Positions 33,590 through 42,855 of a stretch of DNA of 64,000 bases are shown in pieces (positions within the stretch are counted from its first letter, which is position 1; each line of letters starts with the position of its first letter). The translations under genes were made by a program, and so were the position numbers. Source of the stretch: Cryptomeria japonica. Lineage: Eukaryota; Streptophyta; Pinopsida; Cupressales; Cupressaceae. The notes under the pieces were generated by a model that was not told the origin of the DNA, made no database searches, and worked only from the letters and a program-made list of their open reading frames with translations. Location of the stretch: positions 40,106,791-40,170,790 of the forward strand of contig NC_081412.1 in NCBI RefSeq assembly GCF_030272615.1, in the 5' to 3' direction.

Positions 33590-34585
33590 CAAGAACAATC
33601 TATAAACAATTTACAAGGAATTGGGTGTGAACCACCTAGTGTTGTGGCTACTAAGTCCGAATGCAAATCTCCTCCAGCGGTGCAAGCAGCTCTTGATATC
33701 AATAGTCCTAAGAGTGGTTCCAGCGAAGAATCTATTGAGCATATCGCCAGCCCTCTTGATAACTCACATAGGCTTACCATTTCATCTACTCATTCCATTT
33801 CCTGTCCTCTTCCAGACTTGGATCAACAAGAATTACAAAAGCCCTTACTCATTGGGGATAAAAAATCAAGCTTCGAAAAGAAAAAACTAAAAGTCAAAAC
33901 TAAAGATAAGTCCTTTAGTATAAATCAAAATCAAAAGCTATTGGACTCTGCAAAAATCAAAGTCAAGGATAAAAATCCCATGAAGAAAAAAGAACAAGAG
34001 ATGATCTCCCCTAATATCAAAATAACTGGGGGCAAAAATTCTACAATTGCTAGTCAAAAAGCATACTTGTTGATCCTAAGTCTCCATCATGCTATCCTAC
34101 TTTCACTTCTTTTCACAATCATAAGCCTTCATAACTCATCCACTTGTTCCACACATCCTTTCCCTTCTGGCGATACATCATGGACCTTTAATGGAGCTTC
34201 CTCGAAGGACTTTGTTATCAGGGATGCCCAAACTTCTTCAGGTGACACGCATACGAGCCTGTGTAGTCCACACACTAGTAATTCTATCTCAGTTCCTTTA
34301 TCAAGGAAGACAGTCACTCAAGCTACACATAATTCAGTCACGGAACAGTGCATCTACAATCATAAAGTCAAGACTCACACATTTGAGGTAGGGGACTTAG
34401 TTCTCAAAGAAAATCCCAAACATCAGCAAGACAGAGAGAAGAAGGGTAAGTTCGAACCAAACTGGCTTGGTCCTTACATCATCACAGCGGTATATGGATC
34501 TGGGGCATATCAGCTCTCAACTACAGAAGGTGAACCCTTAGAGGATCCTATCAACAGCATGCACCTTCGAAGGTTCTACACATAA
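33590..34585 (+). CDS. Second ORF: linker plus integrase C-terminal (GPY/F) domain
   Basis: The frame continues from the gag-protease ORF with only the TGA at 33587-33589 between them, and stays open to the TAA after 34582. It either needs stop readthrough or starts internally; a GTG at 33644 opens a 313-codon reading and no early ATG is evident. The first half is Lys/Ser-rich and unrecognised. A hydrophobic stretch lies near 34060-34125. SWTFNGASSKDF near 34170 resembles the start of a Gypsy RNase H. The last 90 residues hold VGDLVLKEN, NWLGPYIITAVYGSGAY and MHLRRFYT, the GPY/F domain of Gypsy integrase. The RT and catalytic integrase core are deleted. Confidence 0.78.
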   Translation, partial: QEQSINNLQGIGCEPPSVVATKSECKSPPAVQAALDINSPKSGSSEESIEHIASPLDNSHRLTISSTHSISCPLPDLDQQELQKPLLIGDKKSSFEKKKLKVKTKDKSFSINQNQKLLDSAKIKVKDKNPMKKKEQEMISPNIKITGGKNSTIASQKAYLLILSLHHAILLSLLFTIISLHNSSTCSTHPFPSGDTSWTFNGASSKDFVIRDAQTSSGDTHTSLCSPHTSNSISVPLSRKTVTQATHNSVTEQCIYNHKVKTHTFEVGDLVLKENPKHQQDREKKGKFEPNWLGPYIITAVYGSGAYQLSTTEGEPLEDPINSMHLRRFYT

Positions 34586-36318
34586 TTTTCAGAATATCCT
34601 AATTCAAAAAAAAATCAAAAAAATCAAAAATTTCAAAAATACAAAAAAAATTTTGTAAAACAAAAAAATCGTTACTTGGTGAAAACCTGGCAAACAGGCG
34701 CCTTGTGACAACAAAAAAATTGAAAAAATCGAAAAAAAAGTAAAGAGAAATAATTTCGTCCAATGGTGAAAACCACTTCGGTGGCGCCCTGGGCAAGTAC
34801 CATGGTGAAAACTGGGTCACCAGCGCCATGCGTAGAGAGACTTTGCTCCTCCCTCCTTCAGGATTCTCTTTCATCTTTCACTTTGCACACACTCACAACC
34901 TATTCATTCACAATAAACTTACCCATTCCCATCATGGCTTGTTATTGATCTACCCAAGATTGGTTAGCCATCCATAACCCCCCCTTTTTCACTCCCTTTC
35001 CATCCATAATAAATCGGCTCCTAGCTGTGACTACGGCCAATTCCTACGTCTAGTGATGGGTGTGGAACTGAGAACATCACATGTTTCGAGGAGTACAGTT
35101 TCTTCCAGCTTTCTTCAGTCTATTCGCGCACAATCCACAATAAAGCAGCATTTGCATCACAGATCTGCAATAAAGTTACATCTTCTCCACAATAAAGTAT
35201 CAGTTTCATGGATTCAGTCAGTTTCAAAGGAGACACAGCAGCAACAATGAGATTCAAAATCAAATCTTTCAACAGACTCAGACAACATATGGTTCAGTGC
35301 TATCTATCCTTTTTGTGAAAGTGAACATTGTGACCACAATCGAATAAGACTTAAACAAGTGACAAGAGACACTAAACTTGAGGACTACAGTGGATGTTGG
35401 TGTCGAGTCTTGGTTTTCTTTTGATTTTATCTTTTTGGTGACATGTCTTTTAGCTTTTCCAGGATGTCTTTGACTAGAGATTCTATCTCCAGGATGTCTT
35501 TGACTAGAAAGGCGAGGATGGGGTATCGTCACCTATTTGCATTTTCTGTCTGTGGATTGTCTTTTAGTAATGCTATGACTTGTCCAAGGATATGAGGACA
35601 CTGTGAGTCTAGTATGAACTGGGGCATTCCTTGTTTGTGACTATCTTATCTCCATGCAAACAGGTACAATGACTTTCTGGGCTGAACAAATGCCTCGATT
35701 GTCATAACCTATTCTGCCATAATAAAGCTCGATGATGATAACGCACAAGAAGCTCTTGCACATTCATATCTTCTGTCTTCCATCCCCCTTTCTTGATTGG
35801 CTTCCATTGTCCTTCTCGAGTCCGCGTAGCCCGCTATCACATGACTGAGTATAATGACACACCAAAAACATTTGCATTTCATATAGTTACACCTACATCA
35901 CCACATATAAGCATTTCATACATACATATAGATATCACAATTGCATCACATCCTGCATATAACACATGTTAGCACATCTCACATTTTCATTATGTAAATA
36001 ATCATTTGCATTATCATATTCATCTACATCACATACATTCACATTTGCATCATGCATCACATATACAACATAAAAGAACAAAAATATATTGCATTGCATC
36101 ATATAAGCATCCATATCATAAAACATGTATCACATAAGAACATTTCATCACCTAAGGTACACATGCATATAGCTGCCGCAAAAATGGATCATCTCTCATA
36201 TATAATCAAAAGTGTCATGATACAATAATGTTAAAAGAATCATATGGCTACAAAATCACCCGCAGGTGTCTACAATACAAAAATGGTACAATACTGATAC
36301 ATAGGGAGCCCTCTACGG
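34586..36318 (+). other. 3' untranslated region of the young Gypsy element, first part
   Basis: An A-rich block (34600-34750) is followed by two GGTGAAAACC-GGCGCC boxes near 34678 and 34800. Such boxes follow pol in some plant Gypsy elements. A CA/AT-rich stretch (35860-36170) is built of CATCACAT and ATATAAGCATT variants. I see no plus-strand gene. Confidence 0.6.
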
Positions 36319-36879
36319 CTATGATGAACTCCCTTCCTCGGAGCCGCCTGGCCTCGACGGAGTTTGAGCCCTAGAAGGACCCACCCCAAGATCAACTCTC
36401 CTAGCCCCTGCGTCCCCTGCAGCCACCCCTCGTGTCGTCCTATCCAGACAAAGGAACCCACTGATAACTCCTGCCAACACTATTGGTAGTGCTAATCCTG
36501 TCCATGTCATGGTATCCCATGCCACATGTCCCACCCTCATCCCTAGTCTTGGATCCTAGAACACTCATCTCGGTGCATCCCTATCTCTGTCTCGATCATA
36601 GGGTACTAACTCCCTATCGATCGGTATCCGTAGAATCCTGTATACATCCTCCAAGGTGACTATCATCTCACCCATCGGCAAATGCAAACTACAAGTCTCT
36701 GAGTGCCATCTCTTAGCCAGTGCAGTCAACAATCCCATGTTCACCTGAAAATCAGGCACATACAGAATGTATCTCAATCCCATAGCCTCAATTGTGGCTC
36801 GGTCTTCAAGTGTCAACTCAGGTCGCAACCTCTGAGTCGATGGGAATCTCTCCCGTGACTCCAGCATCGGCAAATACTC
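36319..36879 (-). pseudogene. Antisense plant mobile domain (PMD) ORF inside the Gypsy element
   Basis: On the minus strand, 36873-36568 reads as a 102-residue piece of a plant mobile domain. Recognisable parts are LRPELTLEDRATIEAMGLRY, LLTALAKRWHSETCSLHLPM and GEMIVTLEDVYRILRIPIDRE. PMD occurs in plant MAIN/MAIL-type nuclear proteins and has been captured repeatedly by mobile elements. Two stops (36565-36567 and 36556-36558) separate it from a further in-frame 73-residue reading to 36319. A good splice acceptor (GACTGCAG) precedes it at 36880. It may thus be an internal exon of an antisense gene, or a decayed capture. Confidence 0.8.
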
Positions 36880-36923
36880 CTGCAGTCAAGCAAATCAAAT
36901 CATGTCAGTCATAGTGACACTCA

Positions 36924-37125
36924 CTGTTCATCACAAAGTGTTGCTATCTATCCTAGTAGTACTCCCTGTTCATCACAAAGTACTACATGTGTGACACTCA
37001 CTGTTCATCACAAAGTGTTACTCACATTTGCACTCCCTGTTCATCACAAAGTGCTGCTCATATTTTAGTACTCCCTGTTCATCACAAAGTACTCTATCTT
37101 GGTACTCACTGTTCATCACAAAGTG
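36924..37125 (+). repeat. Hairpin array, six units with constant loop and variable stems
   Basis: Six copies of CTGTTCATCACAAAGT start at 36924, 36966, 37001, 37037, 37075 and 37109, spaced 34-42 bases apart. The bases flanking the constant CTGTTCATCACAA core pair with each other in every copy but differ between copies. Examples are TAGTACT with AGTACTA, GTGACACT with AGTGTTAC, GCACT with AGTGC, and GGTACT with AGTGCC. The stems are 5-8 bp with occasional G-T pairs. The array lies between the antisense PMD ORF and its putative first exon. Confidence 0.8.
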
Positions 37126-37361
37126 CCTTGATCTATCTTAGTCTTCCCTAGAGGACCTTCTTGAGTGTATCCTCTCAGCAGCTTATCCAATCGACAGCGT
37201 ATGTTCATCACAGAACTGCCGATTTGACCTGGAAGACATAAATTCGCATTTTGGACACAAACACATTTTCTTGACATAAATGCGCATTTATTACATTACC
37301 TAGTACGAATTAATGACAATAATAAATGCATCAAAGTACGAGGAGGTTTTGTGGTACTCAC

Positions 37362-37427
37362 TGGCTCTCCTGCCTCCGTTGGCCTCTAGAATCGGCGAAC
37401 ACGGTCGAATCTATGAACAAAAGCCAT
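37362..37427 (-). pseudogene. Putative first exon of the antisense PMD gene
   Basis: On the minus strand an ATG at 37427 is followed by 13 codons, a TAG and further codons, up to a consensus donor (CCA then GTGAGTACC) at 37361. A TATAAGAT box lies about 90 bases upstream on the minus strand (near 37520). Splicing to the acceptor at 36880 would remove about 480 bases containing the hairpin array. The early TAG means this copy would not make the protein. The exon call is inference. Confidence 0.35.
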
Positions 37428-37750
37428 CGCTGCTGACTGCTGCTGCCCTTTTCTCTCTTTGCACTCTAATCTTGTGAATGTGTAGATGACAATGAGGATG
37501 TATTTTCCCCCATGGTCTATCTTATAGATTGCCCTAGCTCTCATTTCCCGAGTCAGTCTTCCTTATCCCGTGACTTTGTCACTTTATCCAATCAGTCCAT
37601 TCTATCCCGTCTTTCTTATCGAGAGATTGTCTGCAATCTTTTCAGACATTTTCATCCAATCTCTCGAGGGGGCATATAATTCCCATCTTGGGGCAACTCT
37701 GTATCAGTTCATCTTATCTTCTTTGAAACAACGCGACAAGCCGCATTGTC

Positions 37751-37766
37751 TCAAAGAGGGGCAAAA
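37751..37766 (+). other. Polypurine tract of the young Gypsy element
   Basis: TCAAAGAGGGGCAAAA ends exactly at the TG of the 3' LTR. Confidence 0.85.
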
Positions 37767-38597
37767 TGTAGACACTCAAAATTGTCATGTCTAATTAAAT
37801 AAATATTTTATTTATTTAATTATCTAAGCCTAATTCTTCTATTAATTAAATAAATTTTTATTTATTTAATTAATTCATTTATCCTCTTCTAGCCTTATTT
37901 CTCATTTAAATAAATACATTTATTTATTTAAATTATCCCTTTCTTAAATTAAATAAATATTTTATTTATTTAATTGTCCTACTTCTTCTATTAATTAAAT
38001 AAATCTTTATTTATTTAATTAATTCATTATCTTTTTCTACACATGACACATGTCATTCATCTCTTAATTCCTACACTACCTACCTCTTTCATTATTTTGG
38101 TATTTCTTTTACCTACCCTCTAATCCTAGCCGACCTCTCTTTTTACACCTCTCAATCTTAACCCTCCATTTCTTATTGTGTCTTCTATTTAAGAAGATGC
38201 TTTCTTCATTGTCAAATCCTAATGACATATCCTAATGACATATTCTAATGACATACCCTAATGACATATCCTAATACCTAATGACTGATTTTGGAGTACT
38301 TGGCTACACTACAATTCCACTTGCAACCACATTTCGTTCTTTGTTGAGCTCTTGTGCATGTAAAAATCTGAGAGCAAATATATCAAGCAAGATCAATGGA
38401 GATAGGAAGAATGGAGATCAAAACCCTATTGGACATGTGATGGTATAATCTTTGTGATTTTGAGTTATTTGCATTGTCTTAGGTAATCTTCATATGTTAT
38501 GGTGGATCTTTGTTCATTGTTAGGCTAGGGTTTGGTGGTTGAATTCATTTTAGCCTTTCAATATTGTTATTATTGTTATCCATTTTCACCATAAACA
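37767..38597 (+). repeat. 3' LTR of the young Gypsy element (831 bp)
   Basis: Nearly identical to 27088-27918, with about seven substitutions seen by eye and no length difference. Followed by the GTGGC target duplication. Confidence 0.94.
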
Positions 38598-39196
38598 GTG
38601 GCTATATTTCAAGTGACACCTAAGAAGTCACATATAAATGCAGTAAGAAAAATGTTTAGGTACCTGCAAGGGACACTCAAGTATGGATTATGGTACCCTA
38701 AATAAGGGGAATTCGTCTTGAAAGAATATACTGATGCTGATTGGGAAGGTTGCATTGATGATCGAAAGAGCACAAGTGGTGGTGCATTCTTTCTAGGTGA
38801 TCGGTTGGTCTCATGGCATAGTAAGAAGCAAGACTCAGTATCCCTACCCACTGCTAAAGCATAATACATTGTTACTCCCACATGTTTCTCTCAGCTGCTT
38901 TGGATGAAGTAGACCCTCAAAGACATATAGGTGGACATCTCTGATCCTATTCCCATCTGGTGTGACAATTCTAGTGCCATCAATATACCAAAGAACCTAG
39001 TGATGCATTCAAGGATAAAGCATATAGCCATCAAGTATCATTTTCTCAGAGAGAAGGTTGAAGGACAAGAAGTCTTAATGGAATATGTTCGTACAAGATA
39101 ACAAGTGGCAAACATCTTCACCAAACCATAACCGGTAAGCACTTTTGAGTACTTAAGACACAAGTTGGGAGTTGTGTCACCTGCCTCATGCACTTA
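38598..39196 (+). pseudogene. Copia G2 connection and RNase H, right of the Gypsy insertion
   Basis: The Copia frame resumes right after the Gypsy target duplication: IFQVTPKKSHINAVRKMFRY, then YTDADWEGCIDDRKSTSGG, WCDNSSAINIPKN and ANIFTKP. These contain the D and D acidic positions of RNase H. Stops lie before GEF, in the EAEY motif (TAA instead of Glu), twice where Gln is usual (MK-stop-TLKDI-stop-VDI), and in the C-terminal KPLP motif (TAA). It is the direct continuation of the reading broken at 27087. Confidence 0.9.
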
Positions 39197-39624
39197 AGTT
39201 TGGAAGGAGATATCTGGTTTAGGGGGAGTTCATTATAAAATTCCCCCTCTTGTGGACCATATGCTGGACATAGGGGGAGATCAAGTGTTAATGATGCAGT
39301 ACTGACATGTTTGAACTTTTAAGTGTAGTGGAAGCACAAAATACAGAAGAAGGAAATTGTTGTAGGAATACCCAAGATAATTTCATGATTACAGGTATGT
39401 ACTTTCCCACTTGGCAGCACTCATAGTACAATCTTATTTGATTCTTATATGCTACTGGTTGAGTGGATTGTGGCCAAAAGGGGAGAATACTCTATATAAC
39501 TGGTAGAGAATGAATTAGATGGAAGGATGCCCCAACCCTTTGTCATTTTTGTCAAAGGGGAGAATGGTCAAATGGGCCAGATGAAAGAACATAGTGTAAT
39601 GACATCAATGCCAAAGGGGGAGAT
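39197..39624 (+). other. Copia G2 3' untranslated region and polypurine tract
   Basis: Non-coding with several purine blocks. The tract GCCAAAGGGGGAGAT at 39610-39624 touches the LTR. Confidence 0.8.
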
Positions 39625-41174
39625 TGTTGGCATTATGTTGTCAGTGATGTCAACAGATATGTAAAGGTCACCGGTAAGTATGTAGTGGTGACCGGTATGG
39701 GTGAAGTCAGTAATGATGTCAAACGATATGAAGGATGGAGTGTGTAGGTAGACAATAAAGGTATGTTACCGGTACACATGAAGTGAAGCATCTAACGGTA
39801 AAGCAGGACCAATGACAAGCAAGCAAAGAGGCAAAGAAGAGATTAGTAGGTATGAAGGTCCATCGGTGAAGTGAGTCTTAGTCGGTGAAGGATGTCAAAC
39901 CAAATTGGTAGTCTAAGAAGAGGTGTATATTGACAAGGATGATAGCTGGACACCAGGTGGTGAGCATGCAAAGGTCGATGAATTATTCATCGACGTAGTA
40001 GTCTGATGAGAAGCTCGACATTAACAAAAATCCTGCAAATTATGGGATGATGGCAGGATGCTGTGTCTCAAGGAAGACAAAGTGGCAAGGTGATTGAACT
40101 AACCTTGCAAGATGATATGATCCTTGTACTCATTGGCTAAAGGAAATAGTCAAACCATTAATGGTGATTAATAGAGAAACACAGAAAACCATGTCGTAGA
40201 CATCCAAAAATAGAAAACACACATTGAAAAGTGAGGAAATGGCGGTGTTGTTTCATGTGATATGGATCACCATTCCAAAAAAGTGGATCAGATCAAATCT
40301 GATATGGATCAAGCTGGTGAAGTAAAACCCTAACATGCCACCATTTAAATGTTGCTTTTGGAAAGAACCCTCATAGATAATACGTCAACAGGAGGCTGAA
40401 ATTGATTGATGCTTGATGCGAGTTACGAGAGAAAAGAGAGCCTGAGAAAGAATAAATACTATCTATCTAAGAGTTCTTTTACAAAGAGTTAGAGTGTGTA
40501 TTAGCAGGTTTAACCAGTGAGAGGTTCTAACCGGTAGAGATAGAGTAACGAGTGAACTATTATAGTCATAATATTCAAGCATACCGGTAGGGATTGAAAG
40601 GTTAGGAAGGCATCTATGTGTGATACTGTGTAGGGTGAGGTTCTGAGAAAAGGAAGAGAGGTAGAGAAAAACTAGTAAGAGATCAGAGAGATCAATCTAA
40701 TAACCGACAAAAGAAGGATTGGTGAAACATAGGAAGTTGATAAACAACAAAAATCCATTGATCAGGTGTTGCATAACTCATTTACAACTAGGTGCTATCA
40801 TTGCATTAAAAATATATTGCATTACATTACATTGAGTTGGTGCTTGGTGTAGGGGTTGGTGCTCCTTCAGTTGGTGCTCCTTGGGTTGGTGCCCTAAATC
40901 ATTGTAATATATTGTTTCATTGTGAGGCTGGATTGGAGCAGTAGACTCCAACAACATTTCTCACCAAGGTTTTTCCCATATTGGGTTTTCCTCGTACATC
41001 TAGCATTGTGGGTTATGGATTTGAGCGTTTTCCTCTTTTGATATCTAATATTATCTTACCGGTTTGATTGTTTAGTATTTAGGTTTTTAACTAGTACTCC
41101 AAGCTTGGTTTAAAAAGAAATTGTTTTAGGAACCACTAATTCACTCCCCTCTCAGTGGTGCATTGTGTTCAATA
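39625..41174 (+). mobile_element. 3' LTR of Copia G2 (1550 bp)
   Basis: TGTTGGCATTATGTTG to TGTGTTCAATA, where the last bases correspond to CAACA in the middle LTR. The repeated GGTTGGTGCTCCTT motif lies at 40836-40900 and the ATTCACTCCCCTCTCAGTGG block at 41139-41160. It is an older partner of the split LTR 9917-24677. Confidence 0.82.
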
Positions 41175-41177
41175 ATT

Positions 41178-41545
41178 TGTTGACTTAGTGGTCAGCACCT
41201 CCAGCAGGTTCATGACATGGCTTCGTCTCACCTCCTGTGGATCCTTGTCTCTGGCCGCTCTCTCATTCACTGATAGATCAAGATTTTGGTATAACAGTAG
41301 CAGTGATTCCAACAAATGGTATCAGAGCACTAGGTTATAGGTTCAAATCCCAGGAGGTCCCCTTCATTCCATCAATGCAGAACCCTTAGTCAATGCTGAG
41401 GGGTGGATTGTTGACTTGGTGGTCAGCACCTCCTAAGGGTTCATGACATGACTTCCTCTTGCCTCTCGTGGATCCTTGTCTCTGGCTGCTCTCCTGTTCA
41501 TTGATAGCTCAAGCTTTTTGTGTAATGGCAACAATGATTCCAACA
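41178..41545 (+). mobile_element. TRIM element T2 (368 bp)
   Basis: Two 137-bp direct repeats (41178-41314 and 41409-41545), TGTTGACTTRGTGG to GATTCCAACA, enclose 94 bp. The primer site AATGGTATCAGAGCAC follows the first LTR. A polypurine tract, GCTGAGGGGTGGAT, precedes the second. There is no coding. It sits 3 bases beyond the Copia G LTR end. The flanks (TAATT and ATAAA) do not give a clean duplication. Its LTR shares ACCTCCTGTGGAT and a GATAGRTCAA-TTTTGGT block with TRIM T1, so both belong to one diverged family. Confidence 0.88.
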
Positions 41546-42855
41546 ATAAATAACTAAGAATACAAGTAGTGATGAAAACCAAAAGGGGTAAACTTTATCT
41601 TTTGACATCTTGATGTTCTCTAGCAATAAATCCCTTTAGAAATTCACACAAGTCAAACACTCTATCTTCCATAGAAAGCTGAACCAAGGGAAAAATCCAC
41701 AAGAGAGTTAATGGTTAGAATGAATCAAAATAAGCATAAAACACATAATCAAATATACCAAAAACCATTATACCTTCATGAAGATGATCTCTTGTTCCTC
41801 GGATTAGACCTTCAGTGAAGTGAAGAATGTGCCCCTTCCTCACTTGATTGGATTGGTCCTTGATGGGGATGTGGAATGCTCTCCACTACACAACAAGATA
41901 GGATATGATTCCAAGGATGATTATGGATGATATGGATTGGCTATGGAGAGATTTTGGCATTATGAGGGCATGATGGAGGATTTTCATCCTTAAATGGACA
42001 ACATGAGAATATGATGGAAGTGGATGATTTGTGAGGAGAAGAAACTCCAATTTATAGATTGGAGGAGGCCAAAATGAAGGGCCAAGATTGATTTTGGGAT
42101 GAAGGGTTGAGATCAATTTGGGAGGGAGCACATGGATTGAGAGGAAAAGGTGTGGGATTCAAGAGATATGCCATAAAAGCACTTATTTCTACACCTCTCA
42201 AGGTTCATGGGGAAGAGATCCCAAGTACATTGGGAAGAGAAAAAGGAATATAAAATTCTTTGGGGGAAGGAATAAGGAATTAAAAATTCTAAAATAAGAG
42301 GATGTGTGGAAATACTAAATGGATAAAGGAATTAAAAATTCCTTGGGAAGAGGAGGCATGGGGAAATTCAAAGAATTTGAATTTCTTTGAAAGGATCAAG
42401 GTGATTAGGGATATGCAAATGATTAAGGAGATTGATTAGGTGTCTTGATGAGTGATTAGAGTGCAAGTGTGAAACTTAGAAGGATGTGACATCAGGAGAG
42501 AGAATAAATGGAGGAATATAAAATTGAGGAATAATGATATTCATACTTCTAGAAGAATTAATTAGGCTAAGTGAGGATTAGAAGAAGTGATTTGTAGGAA
42601 TCACATGACTTAAAGTTAATTATTTAGAATTACTTAACTAAGAGTAATTTAGAAGAATTAATGATTGAGATAAATTTAGAAGAATGGGGAATAATTAATT
42701 TTGATAAATTAATTATAGGACTATAGTGATAAAATTATTTAAATTTGATTTAATTAATTTTAAGAGGAATAAGAATAAACATAATTAAATTAATTAATTG
42801 TGTAAAAAGGCTTAATTAATTAAATATTTAATTTAATTAATTTTAGGTGCCTACA
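41546..42855 (-). mobile_element. Probable minus-strand LTR of a Gypsy-type element (solo or truncated)
   Basis: Read on the minus strand from 42855, the sequence starts TGTAGGCACCTAAAATTAATT and passes through AT palindromes (TTAATTAAATATTTAATT), like the Gypsy LTR at 27088. The far end may be near 41571 (GGTTTTCATCA on the minus strand). No second copy or polypurine tract is present, so the limits are uncertain. There is no gene. Confidence 0.4.

Larger units (their letters stand above)
27088..38597 (+). mobile_element. Young Ty3/Gypsy element, Tat/Athila-like, pol deleted (11.5 kb)
   Basis: LTRs at 27088-27918 and 37767-38597 are both 831 bp and differ at only about seven sites by eye. 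A perfect 5-bp duplication, GTGGC, flanks the element (27083-27087 and 38598-38602). Removing the element and one duplication restores the host Copia reading CIVA-IFQVTPKKS. The order is LTR, 2.6-kb leader, gag-protease ORF, second ORF ending in an integrase C-terminus, long 3' region with an antisense ORF, polypurine tract and LTR. RT, RNase H and the integrase core are missing, so it must depend on enzymes from a relative. Confidence 0.94.

Noticed and set aside
35860-36170. CATCACAT/ATATAAGCAT-rich stretch as a satellite
   Set aside because: No regular period; low-complexity drift in the Gypsy 3' region.
41886-42131. 81-codon minus-strand ORF
   Set aside because: No domain; sits in a probable LTR with repeated GGATGATTATGGATGA-like drift.
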